From the NCBI RefSeq assembly GCF_964340395.1, contig NC_135551.1, forward strand, positions 23,311,003-23,358,502: a DNA stretch of 47,500 bases, in the 5' to 3' direction. The notes below the pieces were generated by a model, which searched no databases, was not told the origin of the DNA, and saw only the letters and a list, made by a program, of their open reading frames with translations. Of the stretch, positions 21,439 through 34,000 are shown one piece after another. Position numbers and translations under genes: made by a program. Source of the DNA: Glandiceps talaboti. Its lineage: Eukaryota > Hemichordata > Enteropneusta > Spengelidae. The number at the start of each line of letters is the position of its first letter. Within the stretch, counting starts at the first letter, position 1.

Positions 21439-23928
21439 TCACGTCTTTGAGGTATCCGTCCTTGGTTGTTGTTCTCTGGGTTTTCTCACTCTTGGACCAA
21501 GATAGATCGGGTTTTTGTTAGAATACAGTCCTTTCAGAATGACCAAAGACGCTGGGGATTTCCTGTCCGTTCCCTGCTCACTTGCGTCAGTTTTACCTGA
21601 CCTTGGCGTTTGAGGGACTTTTTGTCCGTTGAGTTTTGTTCCATTTTCACCTGAAAAAAAAAGTGTCCAACGTTTATGTTATTGTGTAAATCAACTCCGT
21701 ATATTTTGTGACATCATCACCCCCACGGTGTTCAGCAATGTGTATGAATTGATCCAGATAAAGTTTTCTTGAAAACAGGTTTCGTTTTGGGTAAAGATTC
21801 AAATATACTCGCAAACGTTAAAGTATTGAACAGTAAACAACGTAACATTTTGGTCGTTGGTGGCGCACCATGTACCGAACCACCTGTTGATCTGGTATTT
21901 CTGACATGCGTATGTCTATTCTAATACGTAGGAAATGACATGAAAAACAACACAGCGATCAAATCTACCGAAGTAAGCTAAGATTACTATAACAATTACT
22001 CGATAACATTAAATGATTTTATCTACATTGTGTGACCTCGTGTCTCCATAATGAGATCTAATGCAATCAATGACAGGTAAATAAGTAGACAACAGATATA
22101 TTGATTTATCATTAATTTACAACATTAATCAAATCTTATATCACGCGTTCGCAACTGCCTCTTTATCTCTAACATTTTCTTGGCCATAATTTATCTTGTC
22201 TTGACGCAAATCAGTTGGTTTTAGCTCTCATTATCCCGAACCCAAGACAAAATGCAATGCTCGTATTCCGATATGAATACTACTACATGTACTACTATAG
22301 TACCCCAAGGCCAACAATGACATTCTGATTTGGTGTGCGCCAAACTTTGGTATAAAACTGAAGTATCAAAAAAAATGTAATGTGTTTTGAGGCATCTAAG
22401 AAAGAATTGAGAACCTTGGAATATCATAATGTACACCACCGCAAGTTGGAATACCCTCACTACAGCTTTTATGTAGGTCAAACTGTTGATATAAATTACA
22501 CCTCCAATAAATCAATGTCCAAGATCTGAAATAACCCAGAGTGTCTACAGATCATATTATACATTAAGACACACAAAGGCCGCCAACTGTATTATTCTCC
22601 GTACCTTGTACACGTACTAAAATGACCCTTGGGTGTGTAGGGATCACATTGTACAGTAGAACCACTCAAAAGCCACACAGTGGTGTAGCATTCACACACC
22701 TCACAATTCTCTATGTACAGGGTGTGAAATAGATATCGTCATAACACTGCAACTTGACCACTTTTTTAATATACTAGTATACTTTTGTTCCATGGTCAAT
22801 TAAGCAAGACCTAAAGGGGACATGATTTGATCGTCGCCGGCTACGAGTGTGTTGTGTTTAAAGTTTATAGGCACGCAGCATGTCTTGTATACATACTTAA
22901 ATCCACATTAAGTAGGACAAACTCAATAAATATTGTAGCGTCGCACGACCTCTAGTACATGCATGTATTACGTGCAGTTTGCTTAAACCACAGACGGTAG
23001 TAAGTATACAATGTAGCCATACACATAGTATGTGATCATCCATGTAGAATTAAATACGTCGTATATCACAATTGCACAAACAACCTTCTGTCTGTGCTGT
23101 GCTGTATAACCCCGAGGACAATATTGTCAACGGCACAGCTTGCAGCTAAAGGATGGACTGTGAGCTTTGATCGTTGCGTCTACATTTTATCGAAGACTGC
23201 CTATCACGACAACAAAAGACAACACAAGAGACTGACTAGACAAAGTCGTAATGCTATCATGTTGTCAGACAAGAGATTGAAGCAAACAATGTATCAGTCG
23301 ATTTAACATAAGTATATCACAAATACTTCTAATCATCCTGTCACTTTACTCCTTTGGAAACCAACAACAGCGGAAGGTTAAATGACAGGTTTTCCGTGCT
23401 GTAATTTAAGGGTGTATATGAATGTGTAGTCACTTAGTTCTTCTACTCGTCCATAACTACAAAGCCTCGGGCCTGTAAAGCTCTTACCGAAAAGGGCTCA
23501 CTTATACGTATGTATGACAGATGGGCAATTTTCAAAGTACACCCATGGCGATTGAAAGGACGATATTACATATCTTAAATTCCCCCGTTGCTTAAACTTA
23601 CAGTAATCAATGTCGTTAGATACACGCCATTGCAAGATCTTTTACCCACCGTGCCTGTTGTAAACAACTTCACGACGACAGTACACGGATGACAACACCT
23701 GTTGAAGTCTATATTATCTGTAAGATTTCAAAGTGAACTAACTCGCCTGTGTCTAAACAGCGCCAGTTTACTAATACGTGTACCGGGATACTCACCTGTC
23801 GTCGAGTCAGTACCGTTAGGTTTAGCATTAGCATCTCCTTTGCCTTCATTCCCAGCTTTTGCTGTTTTGTTGACTACAATCCCCTCACCCTTTATATCGA
23901 AGGGTAGCGAGCATTTCTTGCCGTTCAT
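21439..23928 (-). CDS. Candidate two-exon gene for a small hydrophilic protein, function unknown
   Basis: Exon A (23796-23928, donor CAG|GTGAGT) starts ATG-Asn-Gly-Lys-Lys-Cys and exon B (21439-21650, acceptor TTTTTTTCAG) ends at TGA. The phase-1 join gives 345 nt (114 aa). The protein is basic, rich in Gly, Lys, Thr, Pro and Asn, with no membrane segment or signal peptide. The more structured-looking parts are SLPFDIKGEGIVVN near the start and SPASLVILKGLYSNKNPIYL near the end; the middle looks disordered. Composition is continuous across the splice, which supports the model. Minus-strand AATAAA signals (TTTATT on the plus strand) lie near 20626 and 20638. I do not recognise the family. The exact start and possible upstream exons are unsure. 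Confidence 0.45.
21651..23795. other. Intron of the candidate small gene
   Basis: About 2.1 kb bounded by a GTGAGT donor and a poly-T CAG acceptor on the minus strand. No further exon, RNA gene or clear repeat recognised; a plus-strand frame at 23094-23306 shows no family feature. Confidence 0.35.
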
Positions 23929-24767
23929 GATTCTCACACCATACTTGTGATGTGTATATACCTCGACCGATCAATAATGACAGACGATTGTACTAGTTGC
24001 CGTTCCTTCAGGCTCCAAATGATACTGTGTGTGTGCTATGCCAAACCCAGAACAGGGCAGAGTCAATTGATCCAAAAGGGATAGGCGATTTTGAGCGACA
24101 AGCCTCACTTTGTTGCGATCTATAAACAAACATACCATGTATAGAACATGGACTACTTTTGCCTCCCAATTGTAATATTGGATCTCTTTTGAATAATACC
24201 GAGAAATTCTTTAAAAATCAATATATCTACATTGTGTGTGAATTGACGGGTGCTGTGTGTTATGAAATGGTTGTTATTCGCATCACCTGTAAACGTACTG
24301 GTTAATCCCTAAGGTCTAAGGTCAAATGTCAATGAGTGTCAACTCCATCTACACCTCATCAATAACTCAATAAAAATCGATAAAGTGTCAGCCACATATA
24401 GACAAGGTAATACAAGGCAGCCTTTCATCAAATTATCAACAGGAGACTATGCGAAACAACAGATAGTGTGCGTCGGTATGTTGGATGTACTGGAGTACTC
24501 GCAATGGCCATGCCGACTGGTGAATCCTCGGACGGACAAACAAAGAATATTTGTTCATGCATATAAAGTCATGTATTTGGTGATTTGCCCCTACAGGCGT
24601 ATATATATATGCTAACAGTCTGTGACAATTTGAAATACTAGTATGTTAAGGCTAGTTATCAGACGTGATCATATTCATATTCGCTTGATTTTTTTTAACG
24701 TTTTGATCTAATATTGAAGTGGGTGAAGAGGTAGAAGAGTGTGTGTGTGTGAGATAGAGAGACAAAA
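23929..24767. other. Upstream flank of the candidate small gene
   Basis: No supported gene. This should include the promoter of the minus-strand small gene, but no TATA or other clear core element was recognised. The 76-codon plus frame at 24385-24615 has no recognisable domain. Confidence 0.35.
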
Positions 24768-24843
24768 GACAAAGACAGACAGAATGACAGACAGACAGAC
24801 AGACACACACACACATACATACATACATACATACATACATACA

Positions 24844-24874
<31 letters not shown>

Positions 24875-24951
24875 CATACATACATACATACATACATACA
24901 TACAAACATACTTACTTACATACATACATACATACAAACATACATACTTAC

Positions 24952-24982
<31 letters not shown>

Positions 24983-25071
24983 CATACAAACATACATACA
25001 TACATACATACATACATACATACATACATACATACTTACTTACATACATACATACATACATACATACTTAC

Positions 25072-25102
<31 letters not shown>

Positions 25103-25111
25103 CATACTTAC

Positions 25112-25142
<31 letters not shown>

Positions 25143-25143
25143 C

Positions 25144-25174
<31 letters not shown>

Positions 25175-25305
25175 CATACTTACTTACATACATACATACA
25201 TACATACATAATACATACTTACTTACTTACTTACATACATACACACATACATACATACATACATACATACATACATACATACATACATACTTACATACAT
25301 GCAGA
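24768..25305. repeat. 0.5-kb (TACA)n microsatellite with periodic CTTACTTACA variants
   Basis: A CAGA/CA lead-in, then TACA units to about 25300. The tract is interrupted by ACTTACTTACATAC blocks about every 50-60 bp, so it is itself partly tandemly duplicated. The 194-codon Tyr-Ile-His-Thr frame inside is an artefact. Confidence 0.95.
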
Positions 25306-25334
25306 CAGCGAGCGATATATTAAATTGATGGAGT

Positions 25335-25592
25335 TTATTGTAACGTTCGGTTCGCGGTTGTTTGTAGGATGCTGTGTGGTTGAAATATTGGACGTTTACA
25401 TTGAAAACAACTCATTGTGTTATGACTGAAGGCATCGCTTGAAGCCATCACAACCCTTCGTGTAACTGAAACACAGCTACCAACAATAACCATTTCTGTA
25501 ATGTCAAAATTAGCTGCCAGTGTTTTACTTATTTCTTCACCTGTATGATCTCTCTTTCTAGATATGTAGTCAAGGAAACGAGAACAATGCAT
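25335..25592 (-). CDS. Candidate short ORF or terminal exon, function unknown
   Basis: 85 codons from ATG (MHCSRFLDYISRKRDHTGEE) to TAA. The frame stays open about 27 codons further upstream to a TAG near 25675. The composition is protein-like: charged helix-like RKRDHTGEEISKTLAANF, then VIVGSCVSVTRRVVMAS and a Cys pair in SCFQCKRP. The TAA stop lies inside an AATAAA hexamer (25334-25339 on the minus strand), so a very short 3' UTR is possible. It abuts the TACA microsatellite. It could be a single-exon gene, the last exon of a gene with missed upstream exons, or a retrocopy. No family recognised. Confidence 0.35.
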   Translation of the reverse strand: MHCSRFLDYISRKRDHTGEEISKTLAANFDITEMVIVGSCVSVTRRVVMASSDAFSHNTMSCFQCKRPIFQPHSILQTTANRTLQ

Positions 25593-25896
25593 CGGAATGT
25601 ATTGATTTTGGTCATATTCATGAGTTGATTTCGATCTCTTGGAGAGGATTTTTATCCTTAATATGCATATATAGTGTTTCTATACCACCAGACTAGACGT
25701 CCATAATGTCAATGGTGCTGATATTTATAAATTATTGTTGCGTTTACAGATATCAATCGTAGACCTTACCGTCTCAACGGCTACACTAAAATATTTTTTT
25801 GAATATATCAGCGCTCCATATACATACAACTATACGCGCGAGCGACACACACGCCCCCACACCAAAACACGTGCACACAAAAACAAAAACACATAC

Positions 25897-25974
25897 ACGC
25901 ACACACACACACACACACAAACAAACAAACAAACAAACAAACAAACACAAACACACACACACACACATACACAG
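25897..25974. repeat. (CA)n/(ACAA)n microsatellite
   Basis: CA repeats flank about eight ACAA units. Simple sequence. Confidence 0.9.
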
Positions 25975-27611
25975 TTCAAAGAAGAAGAAATTAATTACAA
26001 CTTTTCATATTAATGTGTTGCCGTACAGGAATGTCAACAATGCTGAATTGCCATTTTTGTTTTCATTACTAAGATAGTGAGACAACATACAACAACTTAA
26101 AAACAAGAACAACAGTATTATGGTTGGTCATCGTTGAGGGCGACAAACAGAAAATCTCAACTCCCATTCTTTCCCTCGAAGAAATATGTCCGAGCTTGTG
26201 ACAATGGTCAACTATCGCCAAGTGGGTTTACAAACCACGATTGAATTAACCTTTTCAGATGTACGATTATTTTTAAATTCAAACATTCTTTATAAAAAAA
26301 TGCCACGTTCAAGTTATGATAACTCTTAGTCGTATATCTCGGCAGTATACCACCTTACTAAATGTGTTTTACTGCATACCTGAAGAAAGACACCCGTTTT
26401 ACAATGAGTTCATGAAAATGTTTGTATACATTCATGGAATTTCCAAATCGTCGGATAAATATTGAAAAAATCTCAAATTCGACAAGATGGCTAAACCAGA
26501 TTTACTTGGTAAACAATGCCATGCATGAACAATGTAAATTGTATTACCGTTAAATTGCAAAAGATCTATTACTTCAAATACGCACAAATATAAAGGTGAG
26601 TAATGCATCACAAATTATACATGTAGGCTTTCAAGCCTATCACATATGTGCATCTTATCCCAAGCATCACCTTCAATGATTTACCTCGTTCGACATCATC
26701 TGGTATTGTGTGTTGGTTTCACCAAATTAGCAGGGTAAAAGTGTAAAGTCACCGTTTTCAAAACATATGTTACATAATAGTACATGACGTAGTGTTCACC
26801 TCGTAAAGTTTCAAAATTACGCACACCTATACTACTAGATCCATTGTCGTAAACCGCAGCCTCTTTTACGGCACCGTCCAAGACGCGCCGCCAAGAGGTT
26901 ATTTCGCAGAGTCGTGGAAGAAATAACAGCTCTGGTTTGCGAGAATTACCAATTTAACCAGAAAATCTATAGGGTTTCGATTAGGCGGCACGTTTTTTTA
27001 ACACCCTCATCTCACACGACGTTTTCTGTCATGAAGTACACAAACAACATACTAATAGCGTACACGTATATGAAATATTACATGAGAGTACAAATAAGTT
27101 CTTTGACTCGTCCTTGTGTCATCTGACAGTGATGTTGATTTGTGTTCACAATGACATAAATTGTATCATTTTATATCCTTGCATGCTACCAGTTTACAAA
27201 TGTGGTTTTCTTTCTGTATTCACTCATACTTAACCAAAAACCCTGTGTGAGAAGTAAACAAGATCTTGTAGCCTAATTGAAACTCTATTGTCACTCTGGT
27301 TTGGTAGTACACACATTGAAAATTATGTATAAAGTACAATCCCAGACTACTACACAAGGAACCTTGCACACCCTGTAACATTCATATACCTAGGACAGGG
27401 TTGTACACATAATTGTGTCTGCTCACTGGAGCCACACAGGGGCTGTACCAGCTATATGTACAACTTCCCTGTAGCAGCTCTAGTCATCAGACTATAGGCG
27501 TAACATACCCAGATTTGACAGATGTGTAACTGGTGTGCCAACATCAATGTAACATGGATGTTAAAAATAGCAATGCAACACAGGTTTTTATACCATCCAC
27601 GTACAGAAGGG

Positions 27612-27760
27612 TTTTCCCACTGCCATGTACTAGTTATGTGAGCATAGCTGTAAGGTAGGTATTTCCCATAGCCATGCACCAGCTATGTTGACGTTGCTGT
27701 AACAGTGGTATTTCCCACACACAGCCATGTACCAGTTGCTAGTCAGATATTAGCAAAAGG
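27612..27760 (+). repeat. Degenerate minisatellite, about 49-bp unit, three copies
   Basis: Units begin at 27612, 27662 and 27711 with TTTCCCA, then GCCATGtACCAGtTATG-like sequence and GCTGTAA. They lie within 450 bp of the end of the PIDD1-like coding region. Further diverged GCCATG/CCATGTACCA pieces occur to about 27920. Confidence 0.6.
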
Positions 27761-28047
27761 GTTGCTACAGGGTATTATTCCACCATATATGTTACATGTA
27801 TGTGCACAACTGTGTGCTAAGTGTGCATTACACAGTTATCGTACTGGGATGTGAAAAACAGTTGTGGCACAGAGGCGGTATTCTATATCCAGGCAACAGG
27901 TATATATTGCACAACCATGTACCATGGCACTAGTGCTAGGATGTACAAAGTTCCTGTGTACACAGTGATACTAGACTGAGGTAGAACACAGAAGACTGAG
28001 AAAAGCGTCCATCCTTATGACCTAAAACTATCGTTACTCTTATAGCT

Positions 28048-31000
28048 TCAAGGTGAGAAATTAGTCGGAGTAACAGACGTTGTTTTTACATTCATCGCCT
28101 CTCGATTCTTTGCTATCTTTGGCCTCTTTTCGTATTTCTTATTTTGGTATGGGAGAGGCTTCTGGGGTTTCTTTTGTTGTTTTGTCTTCGGCCGTGGCTC
28201 TTCTTCACAAAATGCAGTGTCTTCATCTTCAATGGCTGAATATCAAAAAAGGACAAAAATGAAGAGGAGATGGGTCTTTAATCAGCTGTGTCTATCATTT
28301 AAACACAACTATATGTTGGATTGTCAAAGACTTCCCTCGAAGACGAACCAAAAGCAAACTAACAGAATCCTCATAGGTAAAAAAATTAGCTTTACACCTC
28401 ATTCTATATTTCGTTTATTGTACCGGGGCCTAGGGGCAAGCACGTGCTTAAAAGTGAAACCATGGACAATGGAGAAGCCCCACTGTCTATGCTGAAACTA
28501 AGACGCTTTCAATACAAATTGTATGGGGTGGGAGTTGGGGACAAATTATTGAGTGAATGGATTCATCTATCCATATAGCCTAAACTCTAGGCTTGATTGA
28601 TTTTGGCTACGACCTGTACGACTTTTGAATTCAAACCTATAAACGTGAACTGAGAGTCACTGAGACAGGTCATAGCCGAAATCATCCAAACGCACAGTCT
28701 ATGCTACTATGTAGTAAAATGAAGTGAGGATAATTCCCATTCTACTGTTTAGTATTGATCAGTTTTGCGTAATCAAAGTCCACTAGACCGATTAACCATT
28801 GGAACAGAAGAAACACGTGTGATGCCAATGACGTCCATGGATCGCCCTTTATGATCGGTATAGAGTTTATCAAACGCTAACATACCTACATACCTATTAG
28901 ACTTTGAATCTTATCTGCTAGGTCTTTTCGGCCGACACTTGAACTCTCTAACGCCGCTACCAGTGTCTTTACCTTTGCTTGTTTCCCCATCACTTGTTTA
29001 TATTTGACCAGCATCTGGTAGATTCTTTCTCTTACACGGTCATATTGAGTACGAATGTCACCAATAACAGTATCAGATAACCCCAGTACTCTTGCCAAGG
29101 GCTCCCAGTTATCACAAGATAAATATTCTACCAATGTATCGATTGCAAAGTCTATATCTAAAAAAGTAGAGAAAAGTAAATCACGTAACTCAAAAAGGGG
29201 ATAAAAATAATAGTTCTGCTATCGCATTAAACAATCTTTGAAAGTGGTAGAAAACGCCCCCCCCCAAAAAAAAAAAATAAAAAAAAAAAATAAAAAAAAA
29301 TATAAATATATCAAAAAAAAAAATCGATTCAACAATTGCGAGAGCAGATAAGCTCACGAGAATTAGTTGTGTTAATCGTGAAGGGGTAAGTCAACTCAGT
29401 AAAGTGATGCCATCCCATAATGCCGATTAATGGATATTACATTATTACTTGTACGAGGAGAATAAGCTTTCGTAGGCTTTTGGTTTCCTCCCTATAATTC
29501 ACACTTGAAAGAAACACACGTTTTACCACATTTACTTACTTGTTTTGTTGTCAATGGGGGTAAAAGGCCCTGGTTCATAGACAGGACTTAGAATTCCGGG
29601 AATGTCGGGGGTATTTGGTATCATTCTTGCCATACCATCGACCTGAGAGTAGATAAACGTAATGGAATTTCTTAGATCATTGTCAATTCTGTTGGAATAA
29701 CATCAACATACTGGAATAATTCAATCGATTAAATGGGGGGGGGGGGGGTGTAAGTCAGAAACAGTGATATCAAGTGAAAAATTAGTCTAGCTGCTAGACC
29801 TCGGGCTTTCATCTGAGAGGTGCAATCGACGGCGAACGATATCGCCCTAGCCTCACTAGCAACCATCGGTTGCCTTCACAGTGCGCAGAATAGTCTGAGG
29901 AGTCTAGCAGCAAGACTAGTGAAAAATGTGATCTAAATACGACGTTATAATCACGAAAATGAAATGCATAATTCCTCACCTTTGGTAGTTTGAATGGGAT
30001 GCTAACTAAGACTCTGGCTGGTTCTTCGTTTTCTTGAACATCTTCTAGGAATGTCATTGTTCCAATTAAGTCGGTCATTGTGTTTTGAGAAGCCGCACTT
30101 TGTGGGTCACGGTTAACAACAATCGTTTCATATATTTCAAGTCTGGAGTTGAAGACAATACGTTCATCTGTTGATGTCTTAATACCATCACCACTAATTT
30201 TTAAAGGGATTACTTGGTCTTCAATTAAATCAACATCTTTAGAACAACCACGGCCCATTTTCGACAGGTAACCTTCATCTTTCCGTGTTTTGATGACACT
30301 GTCTGCTTCGGTGCTAGGTACGCAATCGACATATAAGACCTCTGGAGATTCACCGACCTGGAGAACAATGAATTTAGCCAATGTTGATCCTTTTCTCGTC
30401 AAACGGGTTGCTTTCTTGACTATTCTTTCAAGCGGCATCGAAGTTTCAGCATAGACGACAACATAACGACAGCAAGGCCTGTGAAAGACAATGAACAGAT
30501 ATTAGACCTAACAGGCACATACACATTAATGATGTGCAAGCCCCCCCCCCCCCCACACACACATACATACATACATATATATATATATATGAATAGGCAT
30601 ATATATCTATGACCCATCATTTAATACCTCTCACATATACATATAGATACCGAACTTACACGTACCTGCCTTATAAGCTTCCCACCTACAACTACCCACA
30701 TACCCATCTACCCCTACCTACCTACCTACCTACCTACCAATGCTACCCATCAACCAACCAACCCACCCTTGTCACTCTATCATTCTATCGTTTTTCCAAA
30801 CTGGTGAAAGCGAGACTAGTACTGTATTCAAACTTACCCACCAAGCCTTTCATGAGAGAATGTAACACAATTCTCTTTGATCACCATAAAGCTAACATCC
30901 CTTGTGATGTTCTTCCAAAGGTCATCATTTTGATCAGTTAGTATAATTATTCGATCTTTGCTTGGTGGCTGCGTTACGTTGTCAGGTAGTACAGGTAACG

Positions 31001-34000
31001 GTAACTTCAGTGTCAGTGGATTGCATATTTTCACGTCTAATGCTATCTGTAATATATTGCCCAGGGCAAAGTACCCGTTGGACGATCTTTCGACTTGTTC
31101 ACGTGCCCGCAGTAGTGTTTTGGGTTCGACTCTTTGGAGCTATATATTAAAAATAACAATCTATGGTTATACACAATCCCCAATGCCTGGCGTTTGTGGC
31201 TTCACACAACCAAAATGTGATTCAACATAGTATGGGAAAACAACAACAAAAGAATCGGTTCTGATACGGGAAAAAATGTAGCATGGTAATGATTCATGCC
31301 TTGGGTAATTTAAGTATCTTTCATTGTGTGTTTATTTGTTAAACATACCTGCGTTGTTACTGTGAGAGTGTTACTCTTGCCAGAGCTTGCCTTAGCATAA
31401 ACCGATATATCGTCGTTCGTACACGAAATACCGAGTGTTTCGATGTCTGAGAGTGTAACGGAGAACTTCTGTGGTTTTGGTTTCCATATGGCCTGGTATG
31501 GACTTAGGTGATCTACTTCCACTTTAATCGTCTCTTCCTCCTAAAACGAAGAGCGAACAAAATTACAAAGATCGTTTCTAAATACTCGTCCGGGGTCATT
31601 ATCCAGGTCATAATTTTAATCGAGTTCTTTCGATATTGACATGTGATCGATTTTCTCTCTCATAATTTTCGAGCTCCTGTTTCTAAACTTACTATCAAAT
31701 TGAGAAAAAAATCAAACAAGGAAATCAAAATTTACCATCCAAGTGTTCAAATCTTTCCATTCACCACCACTTCTCGTCCGTACGACAACTTCGCGTGTTT
31801 TCTCGTTAGATATCTCGGCGTTGCCTTGGATGCCAAGTATGATTGGTTTTTGAAATTCATAGCCGTCAGGACCGAGTTCAAGGTGATGAGTGATGGGAAT
31901 CTCAAAGTCATTTAATGACACTGGCGTCGATGGCTTCACAGCGGCCTCAGCGGTGATTGTGATTTCTTCACTAAGAGCATTTGGTGGTATCTCGATCTTC
32001 ATGTCTGATGATAAACCAAAAATCTGGGTCTGAAAAAAAGTGAGGATAACATGTAGGATAACGTCAGCTCATTACAGGCGATACAAACAGGTTTCTGCTA
32101 GGTCTAGAAATTTAACGTTACACCTATATCCCTAACCCAACCCAACCCTAACCCAAACTCCTTAGCTTGAATACACAGTGTAATTATTGCACGGTACTAG
32201 TCCACTCACTGATCTTCATTCTTGCCCAAGGTAACTGTGCTAACAAGTCAATCAATTTGCAGTTTCACTCTTAAATAATAAAGTGGTTGATAATTACAGG
32301 CGGAATTTCTTTCTATAGCCTAAAGCTAAGTATAGTTATATTGGTCACAGAAATTGATAAATATCTACAACATCTTATACACATTATCTCACGATTAAGA
32401 AGATTCTGCGGTGAACTCGTCCAGTTTTAGTAGTACCCATATAGTAGTTTTTACACCCTGTTTGCAATATTTACCAAACTACCAAAGGCACCATTGCTTG
32501 AGGGCCTCAATGAAAAGAAGTACATGTACTTCATTTATTTATTGTGGAATATATTTAGGCTACCTTGAGTATATATATGTTATTATTTATCATTTCGACT
32601 TTACCTACTATTGAAACCTACGAAGGAAACAAAACGCAATATTCTTAGCTCCTCCCTCAAGTCGTTATCATCGAAGTACACGTACCTTGTTTTCGGGTTT
32701 CACTGTAATGGTTACAATGTCACCTCTTCGAAGTTTCCTTTCCCTTAACTTATCATCTGTGAAGACAATATTGTCACCGCCATCTTCTGTCGAAGCGTCA
32801 CCAATTTCACTTCCCAAACTTTCACCTGTATGTAAATGTATGACGTTATAAAACATGGTTCAACTTGAGACATATTTGACATATAAATGTTTAATATATG
32901 AACCTTATGATGTCTAGCATCAGATTACTGTCAGTAGAATATCATCCTGTAACGTTGAAAAAATTACGGATGTGCAGTTTCCCAATGCCACTCTGACGTT
33001 AGTGACGGCTTGGTAAAGCTAAATATATACCATCGAATATTCCATATACCGCAACAAATCTGACGGTTGGTAACAACGATTAATGGTGCTATAGTAATGT
33101 AGAATAACATGATGGATTCGTAATATAAAACAAAATAACGTATAAGAAAGCCTGGATTGTGTCGTTTGGAGAGTTTGCATTATAAGCACGTGAAAGATAT
33201 ACAGGAATTTCAACGCTGAGTCACTATTTATTACAAATGTACTGTGGTTATTACACAATATAGTGGTTGAAATATATTGAGGCAAGTTGCCAAAAGCACA
33301 GAATCATTTTGGGTGTAAAGAAGGGGGGGGGGGCGATATTTACCACACACAAGAATTTGGTTGTCACAAACTTGCAAATATATCCTTCGCAAGTCATCTA
33401 TCTATACTTTCAACAGTGTATACTATCTATTAACATAAAATTGCAGTATTTTAAACAAAAAAAAGAAGAAATGCAACGCTTTTGTTTCAATTGCATTTCA
33501 AGAAAATCCAGTAATTTAAGTAAATCAGTTATGCTTACTAGGGGTTTCCGAGGATCTACGCGTTGGCCAAATTTCTGCGATTTCATCTTGAGGAATACTT
33601 TTGAACTGGTATTGCCTTATCACTGCTACACCTTGCTTGCAGATTTCAATCGGAGGGTCTTGGAGAGGGTTTCCGTTCAAGTTCAAGACTTTTAACGCTT
33701 TCAAATAAAGCGTTAGTCTACCGGGGAGCTTCTCCAACTTGTTGTTGGTTGCCTTGAACGTGGTCAGTTTAACCAAATCACACACACAGTCTGGTAAAGT
33801 TTTTAACTTATTATGACTGATATCTAAAATCATGAGATCCGTTAATACAGCGATGTCCTTTGGAAGGGAGGTCAGTTTGTTGTTGTGAATGTGGATTTCT
33901 TTCAATCCACAAAGTTGTGTGACGCACAGCTCTAGAGGAAACACAGACATACCGTTCCACCCTAAATAAATCTTTTGCAAGTGTTTCAATTTGCGTATGT

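Larger units (their letters stand above)
25593..28047. other. Intergenic DNA downstream of the PIDD1-like gene
   Basis: Contains a CA/ACAA microsatellite (25897-25974) and a roughly 50-bp minisatellite (27612-27760). A minus-strand frame at about 26800-26890 ends in a possible donor (CGAG|GTGAAC) and looks mildly protein-like, but it could not be joined in phase to another exon. No gene called. Confidence 0.4.

Noticed and set aside
24739-25323. 194-codon frame of Tyr-Ile-His-Thr repeats
   Set aside because: Pure translation of the TACA microsatellite; frames are open on both strands because the repeat has no stop codon in some frames.
26696-26890. Minus-strand frame ending in a possible donor CGAG|GTGAAC
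   Set aside because: Mildly protein-like, but phase 1 does not fit any acceptor before the 25.3-25.7 kb frame and no other partner exon was found.
32128-32155. Telomere-like CCCTAA repeats as a sign of a chromosome end
   Set aside because: Only two true units within 28 bp inside an intron; ordinary low-complexity sequence.
33267-33695. 142-codon plus-strand frame
   Set aside because: Its second half is antisense to the LRR exon of the PIDD1-like gene; a shadow frame.
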